A stretch of 64,000 bases of DNA, taken from the NCBI GenBank assembly GCA_003990705.1, contig AP018318.1, positions 1,116,001 to 1,180,000 on the forward strand, in the 5' to 3' direction. Within the stretch, counting starts at the first letter, position 1. Each line of letters opens with the position of its first letter. The stretch is from Nostoc sp. HK-01. Its GTDB lineage: Bacteria; Cyanobacteriota; Cyanobacteriia; Cyanobacteriales; Nostocaceae. The notes beneath the pieces were generated by a model. It had not been told where the DNA came from, made no database searches, and saw only the letters and a list, made by a program, of their open reading frames with translations. Shown piece after piece: positions 1 through 9,897 of this stretch. The position numbers were made by a program, and so were the translations under genes.

Positions 1-1
1 T

Positions 2-166
2 TCTGAGAACAACTTGAAAATCGTTGCAATTAACAAAAGTAATCAGCCAAGTTTGGTTAAATTCTTCCAAAAAATCCCGCCAATTCTCGCCATTGTTTGG
101 AATATGTTACAGCTATATCTCATCAAACCAATCGATACAGAAACCACACGCGGCACAGTTCTGTAA
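2..166 (+). CDS. C-terminal fragment of an unidentified protein (5' end outside window)
   Basis: An open frame enters from the left edge and runs 54 codons to a TAA at 164-166, ending in the residues ETTRGTVL. The tail holds a short hydrophobic stretch (PPILAIVWNMLQLYLI) that could be amphipathic or membrane-associated. Too little is present to name the family. It lies upstream of the ClC gene on the same strand, about 160 bp away. Confidence 0.4.
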   Translation, partial: SENNLKIVAINKSNQPSLVKFFQKIPPILAIVWNMLQLYLIKPIDTETTRGTVL

Positions 167-179
167 TTTAGTAATTTTG

Positions 180-215
180 GGGTGTTAATAATAATACTTT
201 GAAGACATAACACCC
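180..215 (+). terminator. Hairpin downstream of the left-edge gene
   Basis: GGGTGTTA (180-187) pairs with TAACACCC (208-215) around a 20-nt loop. It lies just after the stop codon at 166. There is no T-run after it, so it is only a weak terminator candidate. Confidence 0.25.
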
Positions 216-323
216 TAAACATTCAGTTGCCTGCATCATCAATCAAATACTAACTCTAACTTTTGTCCGTGGTTGACCGTGGTTTAATAGAATCACTAAT
301 TAGTTTTCAGGTTGCAACTGACA

Positions 324-991
324 ATGGTAAGCCTCGGCAAAAGTCTTTGGAACCGCTTATCTCACAAGTTGTTCAGACCAAAACGCCTTGCTATTTTTGA
401 AGCTTGCCTGATTGGTCTGGTTTCTGGACTAGCAGCTGTTTTATTAGGGCAAGGCGTGGGATGGCTGGGCGGATGGCGACAGCACATATCTAATTTGTTT
501 CCAGCCTTTTATGTGCTACCAATCATTGGGTTGGTGGGTGGATTCACAGCAGGTTGGTTAGTAGAACATATCGCCCCCGCGGCGGCTGGTAGTGGGATGT
601 CAGAAGTGAAGGCAGTGTTGGCAAGAGTACCCATGCCCCTCAACCTGCGAATTGCTGTGGTGAAATTGCTCGGTGCAACATTAGTTTTGGCTACAGGCAT
701 ACCCTTGGGGAGGGAAGGCCCGACAGTGCAAATTGGAGCGGCCATAGCCAATCAGTTCAGTCGCTGGTTTCCGACTTCACCTGATCACCGCCGTCAGTTG
801 ATTGCTGCCGGAGCCGGTGCCGGATTAGCCGCAGCTTTTGATGCCCCGATCGCCGGGGTGTTGTTTGTAGTCGAAGAACTACTGCAAGATGTCTCTGGTA
901 TCACATTAGGAACAGCAATTCTCGCTTCATTTATCGCCGCTGTAGTTTCTCGAATTCTAGGTACTCATAGTCTAGATTTAGACTTGCATTT
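324..991 (+). pseudogene. ClC-type chloride channel, N-terminal half, interrupted by IS4 element
   Basis: This is the first half of a ClC-family chloride channel/transporter, an integral membrane protein moving chloride, sometimes against protons. It carries the selectivity-region motif GREGPTVQIGAAI and the following GAGAGLAAAFDAPIAGVLFVVEE helix region. ATG at 324 is the likelier start; a TTG at 312 is also in frame. The frame is cut after the 9-bp duplication CTTGCATTT (983-991) and would run about 13 codons into the insertion sequence to a stop at 1031. Joining base 991 to 2343 restores one frame of about 865 codons, so precise excision would regenerate the gene. No function is expected from this half alone. 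Confidence 0.9.
983..991. repeat. Left 9-bp target-site duplication of the IS4 element
   Basis: CTTGCATTT at 983-991 is repeated exactly at 2334-2342, directly outside the two inverted repeats of the insertion sequence. This marks the insertion point within the ClC gene. Confidence 0.9.
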
Positions 992-2333
992 TTCAAGGGG
1001 CGACAAGCCAGTTAAAGAGCTTGCTGTATAAGCTTCATAGCCCTTAAACCTCGCTGATAATATGCTTGCTTATTGCGACTGAAACCGGCCAGTTCCTCGA
1101 CCCATGCTTGACACTCATGCCAAGCAACTATCCAATTTTGACCATATAAACCTATCCAGAAATTACTGTGACGTTTCTCATTTCTATTTTTTTCTTGGCT
1201 ACGACAAATATATGATTCTTGTTTTTGAAATTTAGTCCTTTGTCCATGTAACCAAGCACTGGTCATAGCTAAAGCAATTAAGAATATTAAACGTACAAGT
1301 CTATCAGGATTAGCTTGAGAACTTTCCAAATTGTAACCGCCAGTTTTACAATCTTTGAACATGGCTTCAATCCCAAAGCGTTGAGTATATATTTTGAGGG
1401 CAGTATTTAAATCAGGCAAATTAGTTAATAAATACCAAGCTTCCTTTTCTTGTTTACTTCTATACTTTCTTTTCCAGTAGACTGCTAAATTAAACCGACC
1501 AAAACCTTTTTTCTGAGTCAACTTAACATTGGGATAAAATTGACGAATACCAGGGTAAATCTCAATGCTACTTAAAGACTGAAATTTTTGTCTTTTTTCT
1601 TGAAAAGTCGTATCCTTTTTTTGACGAAATACAAAACTCTGGTTCTGCTTGTGGAGCCAATGCGCCAGTTCTACGCTATGAAATTCTCTATCCCCGATAA
1701 TCACTAATTTATACTTTTTTAATAAACGGATTACTGGGCGTAATACTTTTTGCTGTTCTTCTAAGTTACTGCTACCATCTTTTTCTAATAAGCACCAATA
1801 TATTGGCCATGCTCTTTTTTGGTAAATCACACTTACCATCAATATATTATTTTCTTTCCACTGTGTTCTATCCATCGCAATTGTTAACTGTGACCCTACT
1901 TTAAAATTTTGGTTAATTATTGCTTCAATGATAGGGAACCACAACAAGACTACACTCAAAGCATTTAGTGTTAAAAACCTTTGTAAATGCCGCCTACGAC
2001 TATTTTGTTGTATAGGTAAAGGTAGTGTTGCTGCTAATCTTTCTATCCTGACCTGTTTCTGATTTTGTAACAACCACACCAACATCTTCAGAGTGATTAG
2101 CTGTGCTTTATTTAGGTATTTTTCTAAGAAGTTTTGGTAGAATGATGCCAGCATTATGACGACGGTCTTGGTCAAATTACGAGACCGTTCTTTTTTACCA
2201 CGAAACTGATCTCCACAGAAGAGTCTACTACCCCTATACAGTTCATTCTCAATAAGCATCTAATTTTTTCAAGGAGTCTGTGCCTCCCAAACCTTTATCT
2301 GTCCTGATTTAGAGGCGATTGTCGCCCCTTGAA
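992..2333. mobile_element. Complete IS4-family insertion sequence (1342 bp) inside a ClC channel gene
   Basis: The element is bounded by a perfect 15-bp terminal inverted repeat, TTCAAGGGGCGACAA at 992-1006 and its complement at 2319-2333, and flanked by 9-bp direct repeats. It encodes one leftward DDE transposase with all catalytic motifs. The perfect repeats and intact transposase point to a recent insertion and possibly an active element. Confidence 0.95.
1012..2154 (-). CDS. IS4-family DDE transposase
   Basis: This transposase catalyses cut-and-paste movement of its own element. Catalytic aspartates are visible in AMDRTQW and IGDREFHS. The C-terminal IS4 signature Y-x2-R-x3-E-x6-K is exact in YTQRFGIEAMFKDCK. 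The frame is open up to 2259, but the ATG at 2154 (MLASFYQNFLEKYLN) looks like the usual family N-terminus, giving 380 residues. It is transcribed against the interrupted ClC gene. No frameshift or premature stop is seen. Confidence 0.92.
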   Translation of the reverse strand: MLASFYQNFLEKYLNKAQLITLKMLVWLLQNQKQVRIERLAATLPLPIQQNSRRRHLQRFLTLNALSVVLLWFPIIEAIINQNFKVGSQLTIAMDRTQWKENNILMVSVIYQKRAWPIYWCLLEKDGSSNLEEQQKVLRPVIRLLKKYKLVIIGDREFHSVELAHWLHKQNQSFVFRQKKDTTFQEKRQKFQSLSSIEIYPGIRQFYPNVKLTQKKGFGRFNLAVYWKRKYRSKQEKEAWYLLTNLPDLNTALKIYTQRFGIEAMFKDCKTGGYNLESSQANPDRLVRLIFLIALAMTSAWLHGQRTKFQKQESYICRSQEKNRNEKRHSNFWIGLYGQNWIVAWHECQAWVEELAGFSRNKQAYYQRGLRAMKLIQQAL

Positions 2334-2342
2334 CTTGCATTT
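2334..2342. repeat. Right 9-bp target-site duplication of the IS4 element
   Basis: CTTGCATTT, identical to 983-991, immediately follows the right inverted repeat. Confidence 0.9.
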
Positions 2343-4272
2343 AATTACGCCTAACACCAGTTTTTTTGCCCCGGAGATTCCTTTCTATTTACTCTTGGGG
2401 ATTTTAGCTGGGTTGGGAGGCATATTATTTAATCGTGGTGTGCTTGCCAGCCTGGGTTTTTATAGTCGGTTTGGGCAAATTAGCTTATCTTGGCGCATTG
2501 GCCTAGCTGGGCTGGTCACGGGTTTTGCCTTGGTCGCACTTCCACCTGTTTTTCGGGACAACGCTGGATTGCGAGAACTGTTGTTAGCGGGTGATGCTAA
2601 CTGGCAAATGGTAGCGCTGGTATTCTGTATTCAATTTTTGCTGATCCTTTTCACTTATGGTTCTGGTGCGCCGGCAGGCTTGCTAGTACCGACTTTAGCC
2701 TTGGGAGCAGCATTAGGTTATTTAGTAGGAATTTGGGAACATCACTGGCTGGGATTGAGTTTGGCGACAACGTACGCGCGGGTGGGAATGGGGGCATTTT
2801 TCTCTGGAGTTGCCAGAGTACCGATTACAGCAGTCATCATTGTCTTTGAGATGACTACTGATTTTAATTTGGTGTTGCCACTAATGATTGTCTCCGTCAC
2901 GGCTTATCTAGTAGCAGAACTGTTTGATGCGGGGTCACTATACGATAAATTACTGGAATTTAAAGGCATTCATCTGGCTAAACAAGGCACAAACCAAGGG
3001 CCTTGGCTAGAGCTAAAAGCTGCTGATGTAATGCAGCGTCATGTAGAAACTCTGTCTAGCCGGATGAGATTGGATGAAGCATTGCAGGCGTTTTCCCAAT
3101 CTTCTCACCGGGGCTTTCCGGTATTGGCAGATGGTAAACTAGTGGGTATTTTGACGCAAAAAGATGTAGCTAATCTTTCTCAGAGAGGCTTGAATGGCGA
3201 TCGCTTGGTAGCAGAAGCAATGACCCCAGCGCCGATCACTACTTATTCAAAAGATACTCTGGCGCATGTTTTACATTTGCTCAATCACTACAACTTGAGC
3301 AGTTTACCAGTTGTTGAAGGACGGCGTTTGGTAGGGATTATTACCCGCAGTGATATTATTCGCACAGAAGCAGCCTATCTCAACACCCAAGAAGACTTGG
3401 CAGTTCCAAACTCAGAACCATCGCAAATCATTTACTGTATCCGTGTGCCAGAAACAGGACAAGGAAGATTACTTGTCCCTTTGTGCAATCCTAAAACAGC
3501 AGACAAACTGTTGCAGATGGCTGTAGCAATTGCCCGCGATCGCCATTATGAAATTGAATGTCTGCATGTCATTGTTGTACCCCGTCACCAACCGCTTACT
3601 GAAGCTAAAGTAAGTATGAGAGTTGGTCAACGCTTACTACTTCAGGCAATGCGTCTAGGACAAGCTTGGGATGTACCTGTACATACTCAAATCCGAATAG
3701 CGCATAATTTGTCGTCAGCCATTTTGCAAACTATTCAAGACCGTCATATCAATATGGTATTGATGGGTTGGAAAGGTGGCACAACCACACCAGGAAGGGT
3801 TTTTAGCCGTGTTGTTGATACAATGATTCGGCAAGCGGCTTGTGAAGTAGTTTTAGTTAAGCTTAACGACCAAAGTCATTTTGAGCGCTGGCTTGTGCCG
3901 ATGGCTGGTGGCCCTAATTCCCAGCAGGCGATCGCCCTAATACCAGCATTAACTTCTCTCAGTAAAACACCAACAGTCAACTTATGTCAGGTATTTGAGC
4001 TAGAAGCCACCAAACCAGACACCACATCTTTAACAAAAGCGGCTAACTTTCTCCAACAACACCTGCATGGCGCAGTGATAACAACTCCAGTTCATGCTAC
4101 TTCGGTTCCAGACGCGGTGCTAGAGTATGCCAAGCACAACCAAAGTGATGTGATTGTTTTAGGTGCTTCTCGTGAAGGCTTGTTGCAGCAGGTGGTACAC
4201 GGTAATATTCCTGCAACTATTTCCCGTCATAGTCAACAGACAGTAATTTTAGTACGGGCAATTTCTACATAA
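2343..4272 (+). pseudogene. ClC-type chloride channel, C-terminal half with CBS pair and UspA-like domains
   Basis: This is the second half of the split ClC gene. The membrane part holds YGSGAPAGLLVPTLALGAA and GMGAFFSGVARVPITAVIIVFE, both typical late ClC helices. A CBS-domain pair follows (AADVMQRHVETLSS and VAEAMTPAPITTYS regions). Then come two universal-stress-protein-like stretches ending in GRVFSRVVDTMIRQAACEVVLV and HGNIPATISRHSQQTVILV. The frame is open from a TTG at 2329 inside the insertion-sequence end, so a truncated product could in principle be made. The long ClC-CBS-USP layout is characteristic of cyanobacterial ClC proteins. The frame is otherwise intact. Confidence 0.9.
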
Positions 4273-4340
4273 ACAACATCTTTAAAAGGGAAGTAAGCTA
4301 AAATTCAAGCATATCAAGCATTTCCCCATTAAAACACCTT

Positions 4341-5081
4341 ATGTTGGAGACTTTACAAACTCGAATTTATGAACTCGAACAATTTGCCAACAACCTAGTT
4401 GCTAACCAACTCACACACCTGAGTTTATTGAGTGTTGGCATAATTTTTATGGCTGGCTTACTCACTAGCCTAACTCCCTGTATGTTGTCGATGCTACCCA
4501 TTACCATCGGGTATATCGGGGGCTATGAAGCAAAAAGCCGCTTACAAGCAGCAGCCCAGTCAACTTGGTTTGCATTAGGGTTAGCAACTACCCTGGCTGG
4601 CATGGGTATCATAGCTGGTTTAGTAGGCAAAGTCTACGGACAAATCGGTTTTGGTTTACCAATTATTGTGAGTGTCATCGCCATTATTATGGGGTTGAAC
4701 TTACTCGAAGCATTACCCATACAATTTCCTTCTTTGGGCGAGACAAACTGGATTTCCCCAGATTTACCTCCGGGAGTGCGTTCTTATTTTATCGGCTTAA
4801 CTTTTGGCTTAGTGGCTTCTCCTTGCAGCACACCTGTTTTAGCGAGTTTACTAACTTGGGTCGCCAGCACACAAGACTTAATTTTAGGCGCAGTTTTGTT
4901 ACTTTCTTATACAGCAGGGTATGTTGCACCATTAATTTTGGCAGGTACTTTTACCGCTGCGATCAAAAAACTACTGGAGTTGCGTCGTTGGTCTGGTTGG
5001 ATTAACCCAGTCAGCGGGGCGCTATTGGTAGGATTTGGTGTTTTTTCTTTGATTTCTCGCATTCCCTTTGGCAGTTTGTAA
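4341..5081 (+). CDS. ccdA: Cytochrome c biogenesis protein CcdA (thiol-reductant carrier)
   Basis: A 246-residue membrane protein that carries reducing equivalents across the thylakoid or plasma membrane to keep apocytochrome c haem-binding cysteines reduced. It has about six hydrophobic segments. The two redox cysteines sit in LTPCMLSMLP (first helix) and ASPCSTPVLA (fourth helix), the hallmark of the CcdA/DsbD membrane domain. The length fits the short CcdA type. The stop is 3 bp before the ccs1 start, so the two genes form a System II cytochrome c maturation operon. Confidence 0.92.
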   Translation: MLETLQTRIYELEQFANNLVANQLTHLSLLSVGIIFMAGLLTSLTPCMLSMLPITIGYIGGYEAKSRLQAAAQSTWFALGLATTLAGMGIIAGLVGKVYGQIGFGLPIIVSVIAIIMGLNLLEALPIQFPSLGETNWISPDLPPGVRSYFIGLTFGLVASPCSTPVLASLLTWVASTQDLILGAVLLLSYTAGYVAPLILAGTFTAAIKKLLELRRWSGWINPVSGALLVGFGVFSLISRIPFGSL

Positions 5082-5084
5082 CCC

Positions 5085-6464
5085 ATGACTTTAGATAATT
5101 CAGCGTCTACAGAATCAAGTTGGTTGTCAGCACCTTGGCGCTTTATGCGAAAGGAGGTTTTGCCTGTACTGACAGACTTACGATTGGCGATCGCCTTATT
5201 CTTAATCATCGCCCTGTTTAGTATTAGCGGTACTGTGATTGAACAAGACCAGTCAGTCAGTTTCTATCGCACTAACTACCCAGAACATCCGGCTTTATTT
5301 GGTTTTCTGACGTGGAAGGTCATCTTAATAATTGGCTTAAACCGCGTATATCATACTTGGTGGTTTACCGCATTACTTATCTTGTTTGGTAGTAGTTTGA
5401 GCGCTTGTACATTCACACGTCAATTACCAGCCTTAAAAGCTGCTCAACGCTGGAAATATTATGAAGAACCCCGACAATTTCAAAAATTAGCTTTAAGCGC
5501 AGAATTAGATACAGCTGCTTTAAATTCTCTCACTCCATTATTACAAAATCGTCGTTATAAAATTTTTCAAGACAAAGATAATATCCTCTACGCCCGTAAA
5601 GGTATAGTCGGACGTATTGGCCCGATTATCGTGCATATTGGCATAGTCACGATTCTGGTGGGGGGAATTTGGGGGTCTATGACTGGATTTACCGCCCAAG
5701 AAAAAATTGCTAGTGGCGATAGATTTCAGGTAGAAAACATTATTAATGCTGGCCCTTGGGCAAACACCAAACACTTAAAAGATTGGTCATTGCATGTTAA
5801 TCGTTTTTGGATTGATTACACACCCTCTGGGAGTATTGATCAATTTTATTCGGATATGTCGGTTTTAGATCATGACGGTAAAGAGATTGACCGTAAGACG
5901 ATTTTTGTGAACCAACCTCTGCGTTATCGAGGCGTAACTTTCTATCAAGCAGATTGGGGCATCTCCGGTGTCCGGTTTCAATTTAATAACAGTCCTGTGT
6001 TTCAACTACCGATGGCGGCCTTGAATACAGGCCCTCAACAAGGAAGACTCTGGGGAACTTGGCTTCCTACTAAACCAGATTTGAGTGAGGGCGTGTCTTT
6101 GATTGTCAAAGATTTGCAAGGCATGATATTAATTTATGACTCCAAAGGTCAGTTAATTAATACCGTGCGTGCTGGTATGGCTACCGAAATCAATGGTACA
6201 AACTTGAAAATATTAGAAATTATTGGTAGTACTGGCTTACAAATCAAATCTGATCCTGGGATACCAATAGTTTATGGTGGTTTTGCCATTTTGATGGCGG
6301 GTGTAGTCATGAGTTACTTCTCCCATTCGCAAATTTGGGCATTACAAAAAGGCGATCGCTTGTATGTAGGTGGTAAAACCAATCGCGCTCAAGTTGCGTT
6401 TGAAAAAGAGGTCTTAGAAATTTTGAATGGACTGAATTCACAGTCAACAGCAGCCGTGGGATAG
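5085..6464 (+). CDS. ccs1: Cytochrome c biogenesis protein Ccs1/CcsB (ResB family)
   Basis: A 459-residue ResB-family protein. With CcsA it forms the System II haem delivery and ligation machinery for c-type cytochromes such as cytochrome f and c6. Three N-proximal membrane segments (around residues 30-50, 80-110 and 175-195) precede a large lumenal domain, with a last membrane helix near 395-415 ([27 protein letters not shown]). The motif [14 protein letters not shown] is typical of the ResB lumenal region. It is probably co-transcribed with ccdA. No ccsA is in the window. Confidence 0.93.
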   Translation: MTLDNSASTESSWLSAPWRFMRKEVLPVLTDLRLAIALFLIIALFSISGTVIEQDQSVSFYRTNYPEHPALFGFLTWKVILIIGLNRVYHTWWFTALLILFGSSLSACTFTRQLPALKAAQRWKYYEEPRQFQKLALSAELDTAALNSLTPLLQNRRYKIFQDKDNILYARKGIVGRIGPIIVHIGIVTILVGGIWGSMTGFTAQEKIASGDRFQVENIINAGPWANTKHLKDWSLHVNRFWIDYTPSGSIDQFYSDMSVLDHDGKEIDRKTIFVNQPLRYRGVTFYQADWGISGVRFQFNNSPVFQLPMAALNTGPQQGRLWGTWLPTKPDLSEGVSLIVKDLQGMILIYDSKGQLINTVRAGMATEINGTNLKILEIIGSTGLQIKSDPGIPIVYGGFAILMAGVVMSYFSHSQIWALQKGDRLYVGGKTNRAQVAFEKEVLEILNGLNSQSTAAVG

Positions 6465-7181
6465 ATTTGAAATCTTTAGCCTCTTCATTATCTCTCCACT
6501 AAAATCAACACATACATAAATTATGAAGGCTGAATAAACATAGTGATTTTCTCTGTATCTTCACTGTAATTATTCAGCTTTTATATTTTTTAGTGTGCAG
6601 ATAAATATATTATTTACTGAGAAATCTAGATAATGCTGTTTTTTTCAGACTTTACTATAATCAAAATATATTGTAATTAGTTTTATCATCTAAATTATTA
6701 GAGATTTTCACTCTAGAATCTTTGCAAAAATCATTGTTAGAGAAACTAAGTTAGGTATGAACTTTAAGTCTACTTTATAAATACAGTATTGCAGTAATTA
6801 GATTTATAGAGTTTTACTTATTATGATATCGATTAATTAATATATTATTTCATCACTACTGAGATGCAGATACTTTCCTCAAGACTGTCCTCTCATATTA
6901 TCTGTATTTTTACCAGTTTTCGATAACTAAAATTTGTTGCTAGATAACAATCAGCCCCAAATTCTCATATCTGTTCGCTCGGTTGGTATTTCGTTATAAA
7001 GACTTGGCAAAAACAACTTTTAACTATAGACATTAAAAATCTTAATGGGATACAAAGTAGTTACCCGAAAAAAAGTAGCTCTAATACAACCAGTGTTTTC
7101 CAACGGCAATCAAGTAAATGATTGAATCTTCACTAGTTAATTAAAAGAAATCAAAACTTAGTTAATTGCGTATCAATATCT
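6465..7181. other. 717-bp AT-rich gap with no supported gene
   Basis: Neither strand carries a convincing reading frame. The stretch is very AT-rich and probably holds the promoter and 5' leader of the coiled-coil PEP-CTERM gene at 7182. No RNA family or strong hairpin was recognised. Confidence 0.5.
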
Positions 7182-8693
7182 ATGACAGACATGAACAGAA
7201 TCCGCTTTGTACTGATTGCTGCTGCTACTTTGACTTATTCACTTTCTGGTATGGGTTCAGCAGGTGCAACAACTACCAACACTACATCTACAAAAGTAAC
7301 TACCATTCAAGAAACCATTAAGGAAGCTTCAATAGCTGCCAAAAAGGCGAAAGAAAGCGTAGATACACTGAAAAAAACAGAAGATACACTGACAAAAACT
7401 ACCCAAACGGCAACCAAAGCTAAACAAGATGCCATCAAGGTTTTAAATTCTGCTGAACAGACATTTCAAAAAACAGATGCAGATTTTATTGCAGCTAAAG
7501 CAGCGTATGATGCGGCCAATAAAACTTTAACTGATACCAAAACAGTCTATGATGCGGCTAATAAAACCTTGACTGATACCAAAACAGTCTATGATGCGGC
7601 TAATAAAACCTTGATTGATGCGAAAGCTGCCCTCGCAGCGGCTAAAACTCAAGCGCAAAAAAGTGCAGCACAACAAACTGTTACTAACGCTACTACAGTC
7701 TTTAATACTGCAAATACCAAGTTGAATGATGCAAAAACTCAGTTTAGTACTGCAACTACCAAGCTGAATGATGCAACAAATAAATGTAACACTGCAACTG
7801 GTAAGTTGAATGATGCCACAAGTAAGCGCACTACAGCTGAACAAGCAAGAAATCAAGCTAGTCAACAAGCGCAAACTGTCACTGCAAATGCGGACAAATC
7901 AGTTAAAGATGCTGAAGATGCGAGAAATCAAGCCAAATTAGAAGCAGACAATGCAGCTAAGTATTCCGTAGAGGCACAAGAAGCCTCCAAAAAGGCTAGT
8001 GACTGGAGTACAATGAAGCGACCCACTGTCAAAGATAGATCAGAAGACAAAAATTTCTTATCTATACTGCCCCAGTTTCAAGCTTTAGTACAGAAAGAAG
8101 GTGTGGCGATTCCCGCAGATCAAGTCAAAGCACAGAAAGTAGACTTCTCTCACTTATTTTTGGCGCAAAAGCACAATGTACGTGTTTGGTTCCTGAATGA
8201 AGGCGCTGCTTATAAAAACCAGTTAGCCTATGAATCCATTCGGGGTGACAAATACGGTAACGGTATGATATTTGAAAATGTCTCTTGCAACAGCACCAAG
8301 AATAAGTGCGAAAAAGGCGAGAAAGATGGTGTTTTAGATATCGGTGATTTTGTAGATTTGGGTAGTTTTAAATCTGGTACACAGCTGAATTTCTTACTCA
8401 AAGCTGATGGTTATAGCGCGAAACCACAAAATGGCGATATTTATGGTGCAGATCCAACTCTTAACCCTGATGGATTACAACACTTAATGGGTTGGAAGAT
8501 TGGCAATTATCTGATGATGGGTTTTGAAGATTTACGCAACGGTGGCGATAAAGACTATAACGATACAATGTTTGTTGTTGACTTTGGTAAAGATAATGTC
8601 AAAGCCTCTGCTGTACCAGAACCTTCCGCTACACTCCCAATTTTAGGTTTAGGTGCTTTAGGAATGCTGAAGCTGCGTCGCCGTCGTCGTTAA
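7182..8693 (+). CDS. Secreted coiled-coil protein with DUF4114-like domain and PEP-CTERM sorting signal
   Basis: A 503-residue exported protein. A signal peptide ends near the SAGAT region (ATG at 7191 is an alternative start). Residues about 30-285 are Ala/Lys/Thr/Gln-rich and predicted to be long coiled coil, including a 14-residue tandem repeat (YDAANKTLTDTKTV). A globular C-terminal part with NGDIYGADPTLNPDG and GFEDLRNGGDKDYNDTMF resembles DUF4114, a calcium-type surface domain. The end, VPEPSATLPILGLGALG plus an arginine cluster, is a PEP-CTERM signal for exosortase-type processing. A surface or extracellular-matrix role is inferred. Confidence 0.8.
   Translation: MTDMNRIRFVLIAAATLTYSLSGMGSAGATTTNTTSTKVTTIQETIKEASIAAKKAKESVDTLKKTEDTLTKTTQTATKAKQDAIKVLNSAEQTFQKTDADFIAAKAAYDAANKTLTDTKTVYDAANKTLTDTKTVYDAANKTLIDAKAALAAAKTQAQKSAAQQTVTNATTVFNTANTKLNDAKTQFSTATTKLNDATNKCNTATGKLNDATSKRTTAEQARNQASQQAQTVTANADKSVKDAEDARNQAKLEADNAAKYSVEAQEASKKASDWSTMKRPTVKDRSEDKNFLSILPQFQALVQKEGVAIPADQVKAQKVDFSHLFLAQKHNVRVWFLNEGAAYKNQLAYESIRGDKYGNGMIFENVSCNSTKNKCEKGEKDGVLDIGDFVDLGSFKSGTQLNFLLKADGYSAKPQNGDIYGADPTLNPDGLQHLMGWKIGNYLMMGFEDLRNGGDKDYNDTMFVVDFGKDNVKASAVPEPSATLPILGLGALGMLKLRRRRR
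7506..7631 (+). repeat. Three 42-bp in-frame tandem repeats in the coiled-coil region
   Basis: Units at 7506-7547, 7548-7589 and 7590-7631 each encode YDAANKTL(T/I)D(T/A)K plus two residues. The first two are nearly identical in DNA and the third has diverged at its end, which suggests recent slippage or unequal recombination. Confidence 0.85.
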
Positions 8694-8844
8694 TAGTTCA
8701 GGAATTACGCATAAAGGTTGTCTGTAGAGAATGGGTTTAAGGGTGTAGGGGTTTTGAATGCTTATACCTCTTTACCCTACCCCCCAACCCTTGATTTTTC
8801 GTCTCACTGGGTAAGTGCTAATTTTGTTATTTAAGCATTAGCGG

Positions 8845-9243
8845 TTAATTCGCTGATGCTTTTTGATGGCGTACTTCAATAACTGTATGTACGTTACCAC
8901 GCGGAGAAAAATCTGCTTTTACAGTAATTTCTAGCGGATCACAAGCTGCTACTATGTCATCTAAAATTTGATTGGCAGATTCTTCGTGGGAGATATAGCG
9001 ATCGCGGTAACTGTTAATGTAAAGCTTGAGGGCTTTTAATTCTACTACCCGTTCATCTGGTATGTATGTAATATAAATGGTGGCAAAGTCAGGATAGCCG
9101 GAAAACGGACATTTACAGGTAAATTCCGGCAAAGTAATGTTGATATCATATCGCCTACCTACTCGCGGATTGGGAAAGGTAATTAAATTACCTTCCGCAA
9201 TGTTGCGTTCGCCATACTTAACTTCTGATGTGTCATTGGTCAT
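8845..9243 (-). CDS. queF: NADPH-dependent 7-cyano-7-deazaguanine (preQ0) reductase
   Basis: A 132-residue type I (unimodular) QueF. It reduces the preQ0 nitrile to preQ1 amine in tRNA queuosine synthesis, in the cytoplasm. The catalytic cysteine and aspartate lie in FTCKCPFSGYPDFA, and the QueF signature is VELKALKLYINSYRDR. The C-terminal SPRGNVHTVIE region is also typical. The start codon falls inside a heptamer tandem repeat. queE, an earlier step of the same pathway, is at 35.1-35.9 kb. No preQ1 riboswitch is visible upstream. Confidence 0.95.
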   Translation of the reverse strand: MTNDTSEVKYGERNIAEGNLITFPNPRVGRRYDINITLPEFTCKCPFSGYPDFATIYITYIPDERVVELKALKLYINSYRDRYISHEESANQILDDIVAACDPLEITVKADFSPRGNVHTVIEVRHQKASAN

Positions 9244-9263
9244 TAGTCATTTGTCCTTAGTCT
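9236..9263. repeat. Heptamer tandem repeat overlapping the queF start
   Basis: About four units of the form TTxGTCA (TTGGTCA, TTAGTCA and decaying copies) cover the queF initiation codon and leader. Short tandem heptamers of this kind are well known in heterocystous cyanobacteria. Confidence 0.7.
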
Positions 9264-9341
9264 TCTTTCATTTGTTACCTCAGCCATAATAGGCGAAAAG
9301 CTGATTAAGATAAAAATTCTTTGACCTTTTGCCTTGTTGTA

Positions 9342-9737
9342 CTACTCTTGTTCCCAATCGGGACAGTTCTGATCATCCCAACCGTGGGGGTGCATAGCAC
9401 AGACTAATAAGTTACCACCATAAACTTGACCGTGGTAGTTTGTACAACCTACGCAGGCAGAATTTTGTTCTGGTGTAGCTTCTACTGTATAGGGAAAACC
9501 TGGATCTGCATCTGTAACTATATCTTCCAGTTCCCAATACATTTCTAGGAAGGGTGCAGATATTTCCTGTAAGTATTGTTCTACTTCAGCGGCAATATTA
9601 TTTTGTACTTCCTCAGTTAATTCTTCTGTGAGGTCAAAAAAGCTATCAACCATATCATTCATTCCTTGAAAGAAGCGTTCTACTTCCTCTGCCACTGTTT
9701 CAACGATTCCCATTAAATCTTTTTGCCATTGTTCCAT
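9342..9737 (-). CDS. Cyanobacterial hypothetical protein with Cys/His-rich C-terminus
   Basis: A 131-residue acidic protein of unknown function. Residues 1-85 look helical (VAEEVERFF, LTEELTEEVQNN). The C-terminal third has CVGCTNYHGQ, LVCAMHPHGW and QNCPDW, that is four cysteines and three histidines in a pattern that could bind zinc or an iron-sulfur cluster. It is transcribed leftward toward queF with about 100 bp between. No family name can be given with confidence. Confidence 0.7.
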   Translation of the reverse strand: MEQWQKDLMGIVETVAEEVERFFQGMNDMVDSFFDLTEELTEEVQNNIAAEVEQYLQEISAPFLEMYWELEDIVTDADPGFPYTVEATPEQNSACVGCTNYHGQVYGGNLLVCAMHPHGWDDQNCPDWEQE

Positions 9738-9897
9738 AAATTTGACGCTCTGCTGGCTATAAAATTAGGATGCTAATAACCACCCAACTTGAAGTATATA
9801 AATACATTCTAGGCAATGTATGTTGTCAACTTCCTGGGTGGGGCAGCGAGTTATTGTACTATTTACTGCTGATGCTGAAGGCCAAAACTACTATTTA

